36,681 bases of DNA from an uncultured Fimbriimonas sp. Its GTDB lineage: Bacteria > Armatimonadota > Fimbriimonadia > Fimbriimonadales > Fimbriimonadaceae. Positions 1-7,740 of this stretch are shown piece after piece (the stretch's first letter is position 1; the number at the start of each line of letters is the position of its first letter). The translations under genes and the position numbers were made by a program. Below the pieces are notes generated by a model. That model saw nothing but the letters and a program-made list of their open reading frames with translations, was not told where the DNA came from and did no database searches. Location: positions 1-36,681 of the forward strand of contig CAMFIS010000014.1 in NCBI GenBank assembly GCA_945952345.1. The letters run 5' to 3'.

Positions 1-3
1 CCG

Positions 4-1182
4 CTAGGACGGTTGGTCGAACCGCCGAATCACCCAAGGCAATGTCGTGCCTTGCAGCACTGTCGAGAACAACACCACGAAGAACACGATGTTGAACATC
101 TCGTGGGCTCGCGAGATACCTGCCAGCAAAGGGAAGGTCGCGAGGATAATCGGCACCGCGCCGCGCAATCCCGCCCAAGAAACAATCACCTTGTTCGCAA
201 ACGTTTCCCGAAAAAGCGACAGCGACAAAAACGCTCCGATAGGCCGCGCCACCAAGATGAGGACCAGAGAAACGACAATTCCCTCGAATGCGATCCCACC
301 AAGCTTGGAAGGGAAAACCAAGAGGCCGAGGACCAGGAACATCGCGATCTGCATGAGCCATGAGATACCTTCGTGAAATCGCATCAAGCCCTTCTTCTGG
401 GGGAAATCGCCTTGGCCAAACACCAACCCGGTGAGGTAAACCGCCAGGAATCCGCTGGCATGAATCAGCGCGGCGCCGGCGTACGAGGCCAGCACCAGCG
501 CAATCGTGATGACCTGGTACATCGCGTGAAACTGCAGGTTCAATTTCCGCATCGCAAACACTCCCAGCCTGCCAACCAAAATTCCAAACAGGCCACCAAT
601 GGCCATCTCCCAAACAAACGTGCCCAGCATGGAAGGCGACAGCGGTTTGCCGGTTGCGATGGCAGCAGTTAATCCCATCGTCAAGAAGACTGCTGTCGGA
701 TCGTTGGTACCCGACTCCATTTCGAGGAGCGCTCGCAGGCTGTCTTTGATCTTCACGGCCCCCGAACCGAGGATGCTAAACACCGCGGAGGCGTCGGTGG
801 AGGCGATGATTGAGCCCAGCAGGAGCCCTTCAAGGACTGAGAAGCCGAGGAATTGGTGAGCAATGAATCCGACGATGGCGGCCGTCGCGACCACGCCAAA
901 CGTCGCCAACGATAATGCCTTGCCGAGGATCGGCTTGGTCTGCACCCAATGGGTGTCCATCCCTCCTGAAAAGAGAATGAAGGAGAGCGCGACGATCCCA
1001 ACTCGCTGCGTTGCGGCGACATCGGTAAACCAGATTCCGCCCGGACCATCGGAGCCGGCCAGCATTCCAATGACGATGAAGATGAGCAGGACGGGAACGC
1101 CAACCTTCGAGGCGAACTTGCTGGCGACGACGCTGATGCCAAGCAAAACCGCAATCGTCAACAGCGCAATCTCGAAGTTCAT
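4..1182 (-). CDS. CPA1/NhaP2-like cation/proton antiporter, membrane domain only
   Basis: A 392-residue polytopic membrane protein with about 11-12 hydrophobic segments. It reads like the NhaP2/CvrA potassium/proton antiporter branch of the Na+/H+ exchanger family: an early MLAGSDGPGGI segment, then an ILFSGGMDT segment, and a mid-protein STDASAVFSILG-to-ESGTNDPTAVF region that contains the Asp residues typical of CPA1 ion-binding sites. It would exchange cytoplasmic cations for protons across the inner membrane. The start is supported by AAGGGGGG just before the ATG. Family members such as E. coli NhaP2 are longer (about 570 residues) and carry a C-terminal TrkA_C-type regulatory domain. Here a stop codon follows the membrane domain directly, so the regulatory tail is absent or lies beyond the window in another frame. 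It is preceded 68 bp upstream by a small membrane protein on the same strand. Family call sure; the transported ion is inferred. Confidence 0.88.
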   Translation of the reverse strand: MNFEIALLTIAVLLGISVVASKFASKVGVPVLLIFIVIGMLAGSDGPGGIWFTDVAATQRVGIVALSFILFSGGMDTHWVQTKPILGKALSLATFGVVATAAIVGFIAHQFLGFSVLEGLLLGSIIASTDASAVFSILGSGAVKIKDSLRALLEMESGTNDPTAVFLTMGLTAAIATGKPLSPSMLGTFVWEMAIGGLFGILVGRLGVFAMRKLNLQFHAMYQVITIALVLASYAGAALIHASGFLAVYLTGLVFGQGDFPQKKGLMRFHEGISWLMQIAMFLVLGLLVFPSKLGGIAFEGIVVSLVLILVARPIGAFLSLSLFRETFANKVIVSWAGLRGAVPIILATFPLLAGISRAHEMFNIVFFVVLFSTVLQGTTLPWVIRRFDQPS

Positions 1183-1250
1183 AGCCCCCCTTTATCCTAC
1201 GCCGAACAGGCCATTTTTTCTGATCCCGAATAGCCAAACAGCTAGGGGGT

Positions 1251-1619
1251 TCATTCCGCAGGACGAGCCATCGCCATGCCGAGGAACTCGACCCCCGCCA
1301 CTTCGATCGCCAAAAGCAATGTGAGAATGCCGAGACATGCCAACCACGAATCGTGATGCGAAAAGCTCCAGATTGAGAATACGTCGGCGATCAAGAAATA
1401 TCCAAGAATCACGGCCGCGATGAACCCCATTGGAGGATCCTTTTTGGGATGTACCGACGTTGCTACGGCAATGAAAGGGCATTGGGTAAGAATGATGACC
1501 GGTTGCCAAACACCCAAACTCCAGCCGTGGCCACCAAAGGGCAAAAGCAAAACGAGGAAAGGAATCGCGAGAACCAGAAACCGAAACCGATCGTAAATCT
1601 CGCGAAGTTTCTTCACCAT
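1251..1619 (-). CDS. Small integral membrane protein, unknown function
   Basis: A 122-residue protein starting MVKKLREIYD, with a short basic N-terminus followed by about four hydrophobic segments (roughly residues 12-30, 36-58, 65-87 and 91-117). I do not recognise the family. The open frame extends further upstream into the divergent pyrophosphatase gene, but the ATG at 1617-1619 gives a sensible membrane protein and leaves a 58-bp divergent spacer, so I chose it. It ends 68 bp before the antiporter gene on the same strand and may be cotranscribed with it. No Shine-Dalgarno sequence is visible. A TACCAT hexamer four bases before the start could be a -10 element, but that is weak. Confidence 0.65.
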   Translation of the reverse strand: MVKKLREIYDRFRFLVLAIPFLVLLLPFGGHGWSLGVWQPVIILTQCPFIAVATSVHPKKDPPMGFIAAVILGYFLIADVFSIWSFSHHDSWLACLGILTLLLAIEVAGVEFLGMAMARPAE

Positions 1620-1664
1620 TGTTATGGTAGCAGGCTGGCCAAGACCTGGCAGTAGTGTAGGTGC

Positions 1665-1678
1665 CACAATAGAACCGA
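1665..1678 (+). promoter_or_regulatory. -10-like hexamer CACAAT, 7 nt before the ppa start codon
   Basis: CACAAT at 1665-1670 ends seven bases before the ATG of inorganic pyrophosphatase, and there is no Shine-Dalgarno sequence. The arrangement matches several other first-in-unit genes in this window and predicts a leaderless or nearly leaderless transcript. No convincing -35 box. Confidence 0.35.
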
Positions 1679-2187
1679 TGTCCATCCACTTGGCGAAGAT
1701 CGGCGACCACGCTCCAGAAAGGTTTAACACCATCATCGAGATTCCGCGCGGCAGTACCAACAAGTACGAGGTCGACCAGAAAACGGGCATCGTCAAACTC
1801 GACCGCGTCCTCTATTCGCCGCTGTTTTATCCTTTCGACTACGGCTACATTCCGCAAACCCACTACCTCGATGGCGACCCAATCGATGTGCTCGTCATGA
1901 TCAGCCACCCAACTGTGCCCGGGTGCATGGTCGAAGCCCACGCGGTGGGCGTACTCGAGATGACTGACGACAAGGGACCGGACGAAAAGATTCTCTGCGT
2001 GGCCGAGTGCGATCCGCGATTCAAAAACCGTCAAAATCTCGATGATCTTCAAGCTCACACACTAGCCGAGATCAGCCACTTCTTCGAAGTCTACAAGCAG
2101 CTCGAAGACAAGGCGGTCGACATCAAGGGCTGGAAAGGACCCGAGGTTGCGCGTGACCTCATTCAGAAATATCGAACGGATATTTAA
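1678..2187 (+). CDS. ppa: Family I inorganic pyrophosphatase
   Basis: A 169-residue cytoplasmic enzyme that hydrolyses pyrophosphate to two phosphates, pulling biosynthetic reactions forward. The family I signature D-G-D-P-I-D is at about residues 65-70, preceded by EIPRGSTNKYEV (about 21-32) and YPFDYGYIPQT (about 51-61), which hold the Lys, Glu, Tyr and Arg residues of the active site. Length is normal for a bacterial family I enzyme. The frame is open 18 codons further upstream, but homology begins at MSIHLAKIGD, so I use the ATG at 1678. Its stop overlaps by four bases the stop of the convergent minus-strand gene, leaving no room for a conventional terminator between them. Confidence 0.96.
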   Translation: MSIHLAKIGDHAPERFNTIIEIPRGSTNKYEVDQKTGIVKLDRVLYSPLFYPFDYGYIPQTHYLDGDPIDVLVMISHPTVPGCMVEAHAVGVLEMTDDKGPDEKILCVAECDPRFKNRQNLDDLQAHTLAEISHFFEVYKQLEDKAVDIKGWKGPEVARDLIQKYRTDI

Positions 2188-2735
2188 TTAGAGAGCGCGT
2201 TGGATGCATAGGACAAGTACTCGTTGCCCAAGGCCATGCCGGGCCGATGCACAGCGATGCCCACGCATTTTCCTTGCGCGATGTCAAACGCAATTCCTCG
2301 CTTGACCGAATCCCAAACCTCCACTTTGTCGCTTCCGGGCACCCTTTTCAGCGAGTAGTGAGCCTTGATGGATCGCCAAGAACTGCCAACTTTTAGTCCG
2401 TTGGCCAGCTTGAAAGATGGCGAATTTGTGTGTACGATCTTCACTCGCTGCCGGTCATGCTCGTCCCGAGTGGAATAGATTGTGAGCACCGAGGACTTCG
2501 AGACCCATGCGGACCAGGCTTTGCCCATCGCCGCGTCGCCGCGCGTGGGGTCCGGGCTGCCGAGCCGCGATACCACCTGGTCCATCCTTTCTCCGATCAT
2601 TACCGAGCCTAATTGGTGTCCGGGAACAACCCGGAATGAACCTGTCGCCAATAGTAAAGCTATCGTCATCTGGAGATTAAGACGAATCAAGGTGAGGGCC
2701 AAGTTCGCCAGGACATAAAGAAAGTCCTCGGGCAT
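2184..2735 (-). CDS. Unknown, probably exported protein with a BamE/SmpA-like motif
   Basis: About 183 residues from the ATG at 2733-2735; an in-frame TTG at 2748-2750 would add five. The N-terminus is hydrophobic (LYVLANLALTLIRL and MTIALLLATG), consistent with a signal peptide or membrane anchor. After it comes a segment I-G-E-R-M-D-Q-V-V-S-R-L-G-S-P, which resembles the 'G-x-s-x-x-x-V-x-x-x-L-G-x-P' pattern of BamE/SmpA-like periplasmic domains. A second similar stretch (LKVGSSWRSIKAHY) follows. I do not recognise the whole protein. It is convergent with ppa, their stops overlapping at 2184-2187, and divergent from the tandem secreted paralogs at 2941. No clear Shine-Dalgarno sequence supports either start. 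Confidence 0.6.
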   Translation of the reverse strand: MPEDFLYVLANLALTLIRLNLQMTIALLLATGSFRVVPGHQLGSVMIGERMDQVVSRLGSPDPTRGDAAMGKAWSAWVSKSSVLTIYSTRDEHDRQRVKIVHTNSPSFKLANGLKVGSSWRSIKAHYSLKRVPGSDKVEVWDSVKRGIAFDIAQGKCVGIAVHRPGMALGNEYLSYASNALSN

Positions 2736-2904
2736 CGACAAGGAGCGCAAATGTACTCGAAACGTCTTAAAATGTTTTCGGGGTAACAGTTATGGAAAAA
2801 TACGTGCGGCTATGTGTCGCTGTCGGTATCCAAAACTTCGGCAGATTTCCTGATCGATGCGGCTTCTTCGAGGAATGGATTTCTGTTAATAAGTCCTAGG
2901 AGAA

Positions 2905-2940
2905 TTGTCATATGCCAGATTTCTGGCATATGATGTAATT
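2905..2940 (+). promoter_or_regulatory. Sigma70-type promoter TTGTCA-N18-TATGAT abutting the 2941 start
   Basis: TTGTCA at 2905-2910 and TATGAT at 2929-2934 each match the -35 and -10 consensus at five of six positions, with an 18-bp spacer. The -10 ends six bases before the ATG at 2941, so the predicted transcription start is at or next to the A of the start codon. This is the best-formed promoter in the window. Confidence 0.7.
2909..2932. promoter_or_regulatory. Perfect 24-bp palindromic operator candidate
   Basis: Arms CATATGCCAG and CTGGCATATG are separated by ATTT. The palindrome starts inside the -35 box and ends inside the -10 box, so it fills the promoter spacer. That position suits a repressor, or a MerR-type activator that distorts the spacer. 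No regulator gene is adjacent. Confidence 0.65.
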
Positions 2941-4035
2941 ATGAAGACGAAACGCCTTAGAGTGGGGATATCAAGCCTGATCGCACTTCTTGCTGCCGGC
3001 GCCATGGCCCAGGTTCAAATGGGTGAAGCTAAGCCAGTAGATATCCATGTCACTCGGGTGGATTGGCAGCCCGCTGGACTTGCGCTCATCTACGCCAAAG
3101 AGGTGGAGACCGGAATCGCGATCGGCGCCTTCGGACCGAGTCGGTACGAAGGCAAGGAGATGCTGATGCTCTCGAAGGACGCCACTTTCAGTCCCTATTG
3201 GTTTGAAAAGCAGGCCAGTGTCATGCTTTCCACTCGGCAATCGGCTCCCGAGGTCGGGAAGGATTGCCAACGGGTTTCGCTGTACCTGATCGATGCCGAT
3301 ACCCAAAAGGTCAACCGGCTCTTCGACGAGGTCTATAGGCCGGGCGATGAACCTAAGGTCATCATCAATAATTCGCCCTTGTTGCGCCACTCCATCGTGA
3401 CGATGAGGTTCAAGGATGGTTCTCGCCATTTCGTGCTTTGCCAAGGCAACAACAGCCTCGTGCCTTGTCCCGACCTCGACCGACCCGAAGCACAAAAGCT
3501 ATCTGGACCAGCTTGGTCGGTCGACGGAACGGCCGTATATGGCGACTTTCCAAATCTCATTGCAGCAAAATATCGGCTGGAATATCGGGACCAAGAACTT
3601 AAGGTGGACAATGCAAACGCCGCGGCAACCAAAGAGAATTTGCGGGAATTAAAGCTTGCTCAGCAAATTAGGAGTGAAGCCGAAGACTTGGTCATGTCCC
3701 GGGCATTCGCATTGAATATGGCCCCTCCCGCGGGAACTGACGTGTTGGAACTGATGCCTACCAATCCTGTTTTAAGACCCGTCAAGTTCAGAGGTTCGTT
3801 CAAGCCTGAGCCTTTCACGGGTCCGACCCTACAAACCCAGAACGGCCACGTCGTTGTCCAGTTCGAACGATCAAACGCCGAGGACAACAGCCTGTGGCTC
3901 AAGCTTGGCGTCGAGAAGAATTCACCTGCCTCGATGGTCGCGGTCCACGCCTCCGATGCCTGGCTCTCTCCCATTAGCAACGCCATCGCTTACACCATCG
4001 ACGGCGCACTTTTCGTTCGACCCATCAAAAAGTAG
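2941..4035 (+). CDS. Secreted protein of unknown function, tandem paralog 1 (PD40/TolB-like repeats)
   Basis: A 364-residue protein with a clear signal peptide: MKTKRLR, a hydrophobic core, and cleavage probably after AMA at about residue 22. The mature part contains short motifs reminiscent of TolB/PD40 beta-propeller blades, such as VTRVDWQPAGLALIYAK, GPAWSVDGTAVYGD and WLSPISNAIAYTIDG, but I cannot identify a named family. It is followed after four bases by a clear paralog. Both begin their mature part with 'G-E-A-x-x-V-D-[IL]-H-V-[TA]-R-V-D-W' and end with 'Y-x-I-D-G-A-L-F-V-R'. I chose the ATG at 2941 because it gives the signal peptide and sits at the predicted transcription start. Regulation is likely through the palindrome in the promoter. 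Confidence 0.75.
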   Translation: MKTKRLRVGISSLIALLAAGAMAQVQMGEAKPVDIHVTRVDWQPAGLALIYAKEVETGIAIGAFGPSRYEGKEMLMLSKDATFSPYWFEKQASVMLSTRQSAPEVGKDCQRVSLYLIDADTQKVNRLFDEVYRPGDEPKVIINNSPLLRHSIVTMRFKDGSRHFVLCQGNNSLVPCPDLDRPEAQKLSGPAWSVDGTAVYGDFPNLIAAKYRLEYRDQELKVDNANAAATKENLRELKLAQQIRSEAEDLVMSRAFALNMAPPAGTDVLELMPTNPVLRPVKFRGSFKPEPFTGPTLQTQNGHVVVQFERSNAEDNSLWLKLGVEKNSPASMVAVHASDAWLSPISNAIAYTIDGALFVRPIKK

Positions 4036-4039
4036 CGCC

Positions 4040-5092
4040 ATGAAAACCAGCTTCGTTCTCTTCGTCGCCCTTAGTAGCTCGATGGCATTGTCGCAATCTG
4101 CTGCTCCTAAACTTGGCGAGGCAATGGCAGTCGATTTGCACGTCGCTCGAGTTGATTGGCACCCGATGGGCAAGGCCATCATTTACACAAAGAAAGAAGA
4201 AGACGAGAAGGGAATTGGCGTATTCGTACCGGGCCAACGTAATGGCAAGATCGTCATGCGAGTTCCGTTTGCCTCAAGTTTCGATACAACGTGGCTTCCA
4301 GGAACGGATTCGGCAATCCTTACCATGTATGCTCCCCGTAGCAAAGGCATGGACTTTCAACTGGTCCTCGTCGATGCGGACACCGGAAAGGCGTCGACGC
4401 TCTTCGCCGGTACATACGCAGAGAATCATGCACCAGAGGTCTTAATCGAACCTTCGCCGTCGCTCCGACATGCGATCATCACCTTTGCCGAGAACGGGAA
4501 GCGGCACCATCGAATTTTGTCGACCGATAGCAATCGGTTGGTCGATGCCGTGGATCTGGACAAGGCCGAAAAACTCGGCGCTCAGGGGCCCAATTGGATG
4601 GCCACCGGCACGGCGGCGTACACAAACCCGTCCGATAGCGCCCATCCACCTACAACCTCCAGTTCGCTCGTAGCCTCTGGGTCGAACGCGATCAGCACGA
4701 CGTCAACGGCAACTTTCACCGCAATCCCGCCGAAAGCGATTCCCGTCCTGAGCGATGTTCCCATCGTCGGCACGTTGTTCATCAGCCGCCCAGGTATCGC
4801 ACCTGGGACGATGGTGTACGAATTGAATCCCAGCCAAGCGAATCTCTTCGAGTCGCACTACCAACCTTGGTCAGAGGTGTATTCCGGTATCAAGCGACTG
4901 AGGCAAAAGAACAGTCATATCGTCGCCCGACTCGACCAGTCGGTCGCCGAGGCGGACAGCACATGGCTTAAGGAAGATTCGGGCCTGCCAGCATATGTCG
5001 CTGCCAACGCATCGAAAGTCTGGATATCGCCGCGAAGCAAGGGTGTGGCTTATCTCATCGATGGCGCGCTCTTTGTTCGAACCATTCAGTAG
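4040..5092 (+). CDS. Secreted protein of unknown function, tandem paralog 2
   Basis: A 350-residue protein with a signal peptide (MKTSFVLFVALSSSMALSQS). It is paralogous to the preceding gene along its whole length: the shared mature N-terminus (LGEAMAVDLHVARVDWHPMG), a middle block 'LxLxDADTxK...LF...Y', a 'PSLRHAIITF' block, and the closing VAYLIDGALFVRTIQ. A Ser/Thr/Ala-rich stretch at about residues 195-230 (PPTTSSSLVASGS and following) is not present in the first copy and may be a linker. The four-base gap to the upstream gene implies cotranscription. The open frame extends upstream inside gene 1 but the signal peptide fixes the start at 4040. The function is not known; the pair looks like a recent tandem duplication followed by divergence. 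Confidence 0.75.
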   Translation: MKTSFVLFVALSSSMALSQSAAPKLGEAMAVDLHVARVDWHPMGKAIIYTKKEEDEKGIGVFVPGQRNGKIVMRVPFASSFDTTWLPGTDSAILTMYAPRSKGMDFQLVLVDADTGKASTLFAGTYAENHAPEVLIEPSPSLRHAIITFAENGKRHHRILSTDSNRLVDAVDLDKAEKLGAQGPNWMATGTAAYTNPSDSAHPPTTSSSLVASGSNAISTTSTATFTAIPPKAIPVLSDVPIVGTLFISRPGIAPGTMVYELNPSQANLFESHYQPWSEVYSGIKRLRQKNSHIVARLDQSVAEADSTWLKEDSGLPAYVAANASKVWISPRSKGVAYLIDGALFVRTIQ

Positions 5093-5112
5093 CCATCTGC
5101 GCCTTGCAGCGA

Positions 5113-5118
5113 TATAAT
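5113..5118 (+). promoter_or_regulatory. Consensus -10 box TATAAT before the DUF1800 gene
   Basis: A perfect TATAAT lies in the 39-bp gap after the secreted paralogs and overlaps the first possible ATG (5117). If it is used, transcription starts after that ATG and translation would begin at the second ATG at 5132. No good -35 box is visible. Confidence 0.4.
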
Positions 5119-5131
5119 GCCGGTAGGAGCC

Positions 5132-6598
5132 ATGGCACTCACCGTTCGAGAGAAAGTCGCCCACTTGTACCGCCGGTTTTCGTTTGGCGGAACGATGCAG
5201 GAAATCGAGGAAGGGACCGCCGCAGGGCTGGATGCGACGATTAAGAAGCTGGTGGATTACGATTCCATTGCCGGCAACTTTCCAGTACATCCATTCGAGT
5301 TCGCCTGGAATCCCGATAACAAAGAGGCAGAACCAGGCACGTACCGATTCCGGCTCTGGTGGGTACTGGCGATGGCCGCCACCAATCGACCGCTCCAAGA
5401 AAAGCTTTCGCTGTTCTGGCATTCGCACTTTGCGGTGAGCGAGAAGAAAGTCGAGAACGGACCCATGATGCTGGACTATGTTCAGGTTCTGCGCAATGGG
5501 GCTAATGGAAGCTTTGCGGACCTGCTCAAGAACGTCGCGAAGCTTCCGGCGATGATGAAGTACCTCGACATGGAGCGCGCTTTCCGGGGGCATCCCAACG
5601 AGAATTTTGCCCGTGAGGTCATGGAACTCTTTACGTTGGGAATTGGCAACTACACCGAGAAGGATGTGCAGGAAGTCTCGCGTGCGCTCACCGGCTGGGG
5701 CATGCTCGACACGTTCTATGAGAGCGGCAAGGACAACACCGAGCGGTTGATGGCCCTGTACCGCGACAAACGGACCGCCTCAACGTTTTGCTACATGCCG
5801 AGCATGAGGGATAACGAGCCGAAGACGATCCTTGGTCAGACCAAGGACTTTAATGGGGATGAAGTATTGGAGCTTCTGGCAAATAGACCCGAGACGGCCA
5901 CCCATATTTGCCGAAAACTGTGGGAGTTCTTTGCCTACGAGAATCCAGAAGAGGCGGTCGTCAAGCATCTCGCCGACACTTTCACCAAGAGCAAAGGCAA
6001 TATCAAGCAAGTGATGTTGGCGATGGCTCACCGAGACGAGTTTTATGGTCCCAAGTGCTACCTCAAGGGATACAAGAGCCCCGCAGATTACATCATCGGA
6101 ACGGTTCGCCAAATGAGTCTTGGCACGGAACTAATGCTGATGCGGCCGAAAGAATCGAACCCAACAACACCCATTCCCAAGACCATTCTCGACAATTCAG
6201 GAGCGATGGCCTATTACATGTATCGCGCCGGGCTCGACGTGTGCTTCCCCGAGGACGTCAGCGGTTGGAAGTGGGGTAAGAATTGGATCAACTCGTCGAT
6301 GATGACGGCCCGCATGCAGTACAACGGCATGATGATTTGGGACAACAAGGGACCTTGGGTCGCGGCCAAAACTACTCAGGGAATGATGGCCGCCGCCAAT
6401 GCTACGACGCCAGAACAAGCCGCCGCCCGGTTTAAGCAGATTTTTGACTTAAACTTATCGCCCAAGTCCGACGAGATGCTGCTCAACGTTTTCAAAGTTC
6501 ACGGGGCCAAAGCCCACGAGAACCTTAACAATTGGGCGGGAATCTTGTACTACAACCTCAAAATGTTGAGCGCCTGCCCGGATATGCACATTTGCTAG
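5132..6598 (+). CDS. DUF1800 family protein
   Basis: A 488-residue member of the DUF1800 family. The diagnostic blocks are present in order: an N-terminal 'EKVAHLYRRFSFGG', a 'RPLQEKLSLFWHSHFAVSEKKV' block near residue 95, and 'NENFAREVMELFTLGIGNYTEKDV' followed by SRALTGWG near residue 190. The molecular role of the family is not established. Its genes are usually found next to a DUF1501 (sulfatase-like) gene, often in Planctomycetes, Armatimonadota and Bacteroidota. Here no DUF1501 gene is adjacent: upstream are secreted paralogs and downstream is an oxidoreductase. I chose the ATG at 5132 because the TATAAT box overlaps the earlier ATG at 5117. AGGAG is present but only two bases from 5132. 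No signal peptide is evident from this start. Confidence 0.85.
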   Translation: MALTVREKVAHLYRRFSFGGTMQEIEEGTAAGLDATIKKLVDYDSIAGNFPVHPFEFAWNPDNKEAEPGTYRFRLWWVLAMAATNRPLQEKLSLFWHSHFAVSEKKVENGPMMLDYVQVLRNGANGSFADLLKNVAKLPAMMKYLDMERAFRGHPNENFAREVMELFTLGIGNYTEKDVQEVSRALTGWGMLDTFYESGKDNTERLMALYRDKRTASTFCYMPSMRDNEPKTILGQTKDFNGDEVLELLANRPETATHICRKLWEFFAYENPEEAVVKHLADTFTKSKGNIKQVMLAMAHRDEFYGPKCYLKGYKSPADYIIGTVRQMSLGTELMLMRPKESNPTTPIPKTILDNSGAMAYYMYRAGLDVCFPEDVSGWKWGKNWINSSMMTARMQYNGMMIWDNKGPWVAAKTTQGMMAAANATTPEQAAARFKQIFDLNLSPKSDEMLLNVFKVHGAKAHENLNNWAGILYYNLKMLSACPDMHIC

Positions 6599-6600
6599 CG

Positions 6601-6616
6601 TAAACTAGCAGATTCA
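6601..6616 (+). promoter_or_regulatory. -10-like hexamer TAAACT before the oxidoreductase start
   Basis: TAAACT at 6601-6606 lies nine bases before the ATG at 6616, which has no Shine-Dalgarno sequence. The 17-bp gap after the DUF1800 stop leaves little room for any other signal. Weak on its own; it fits the pattern seen at other starts. Confidence 0.3.
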
Positions 6617-7740
6617 TGAATCCACTTCGCGTCGGTATTGTTGGGGCCGGAAACATCAGCGCGATCTACTGCGAAAACCTGTCGAAGTTCCCGTCTACGG
6701 AACTCGTCGCCATCTCTGATTTGGACGGAGCGCGGGCTAAGGCACAGGCGGAAAAGTTTGATATCGAAGCATGGTTGGTTGACGACCTGCTTGCCTCGTC
6801 GGACATCGATCTCGTGCTGAACATCACGATCCCGAAGGCGCATGGCGAGGTTGCCATCCAAGCTTTGCAGGCAGGCAAGCACGTGTACAACGAGAAGCCA
6901 CTCGCCATTAGCCGAGAGGATTGCAAAACTATGCTTTCGCTCGCTTCTTCGAAGGGCTTGCGAGTTGGCTGCGCGCCGGACACGTTCCTGGGCGCGGCTC
7001 ATCAGCGTGTTCGACAGCTCATCGATAGCGGCGCAATCGGCGTTCCGGTTGCTGTTCATGGCTTCATGACCTCGCGCGGCGTTGAGTCATGGCATCCGAA
7101 TCCGGAGTTCTTCTACAAGCCGGGTGCGGGGCCGATGCTCGACATGGGTCCGTATTATCTCACCGCTTTTGTGAACATGTTCGGCTCGGTGCAGCGCCTG
7201 GCTTCCATGACCCGGACGACTTTCCCCGAGCGAACCATCACCTCGGAGCCATTCAAGGGCCAAGTCATCAAGGTTGAGACCCCGACTACGTTTGTGACCG
7301 CATTGCAGTTTTCGTCCGGCGTCGTGGGTCAGCTCACCACTTCGTTCGATACCCACAGCTTCCCGGGTCAGCCCAACATCGTGGTGTACGGATCGGAAGG
7401 CACCATGGTGGTTCCCGATCCCAACAGCTTCAATGGCTGGAACGAGCCGTCGTCCAAGATTATTGTTCGGCGTGGCAACGGCGAGGAAGAGATTTTCGTT
7501 TCCGACCTGCCGTTCAAGATGAACTCGCGGGGCCTTGGAATTCTCGACATCGCTCATGCGGTGGCCGAAGGACGAGACCACCGGGCCAGCGGTTCGCTAG
7601 CGTTCCATGTGCTCGACACCATGCTTGCCGCCATCGAGTCGTCCGACGAAAGTCAGTTCATTACGCCGTCGACTCAGCCTGATCGACCCTCGCTGATCGG
7701 AGCCGACGAGTTCCCCGACGAACGCGACCTGATGGGCTAA
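6616..7740 (+). CDS. Gfo/Idh/MocA family NAD(P)-dependent oxidoreductase
   Basis: A 374-residue cytoplasmic dehydrogenase. The N-terminal Rossmann motif G-I-V-G-A-G-N-I-S is at residues 7-15, the family's E-K-P motif (Y-N-E-K-P) has Lys94 as the likely catalytic lysine, and D176-M-G-P-Y in the C-terminal domain corresponds to the 'D-x-G-x-[HY]' substrate-binding segment. Length is typical. Members oxidise or reduce sugars, inositols and related polyols with NAD(P); the substrate here cannot be told. The stop codon overlaps the start of the OsmC-like gene (TAATG), so the two are probably translationally coupled. Confidence 0.92.
   Translation: MNPLRVGIVGAGNISAIYCENLSKFPSTELVAISDLDGARAKAQAEKFDIEAWLVDDLLASSDIDLVLNITIPKAHGEVAIQALQAGKHVYNEKPLAISREDCKTMLSLASSKGLRVGCAPDTFLGAAHQRVRQLIDSGAIGVPVAVHGFMTSRGVESWHPNPEFFYKPGAGPMLDMGPYYLTAFVNMFGSVQRLASMTRTTFPERTITSEPFKGQVIKVETPTTFVTALQFSSGVVGQLTTSFDTHSFPGQPNIVVYGSEGTMVVPDPNSFNGWNEPSSKIIVRRGNGEEEIFVSDLPFKMNSRGLGILDIAHAVAEGRDHRASGSLAFHVLDTMLAAIESSDESQFITPSTQPDRPSLIGADEFPDERDLMG

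Noticed and set aside
1192-2058. Long minus-strand open frame of 288 codons across ppa and the small membrane protein
   Set aside because: It is antisense to a certain gene (ppa), its translation is rich in His/Arg/Asp with no domain, and it arises from codon bias in a GC-rich genome.
2912-2938. Mini open frame of eight codons (M-P-D-F-W-H-M-M) with AGGAG upstream, ending two bases before the 2941 start, like a leader peptide
   Set aside because: It lies inside the palindrome and upstream of the predicted transcription start (-10 box at 2929-2934), so it would not be in the mRNA.
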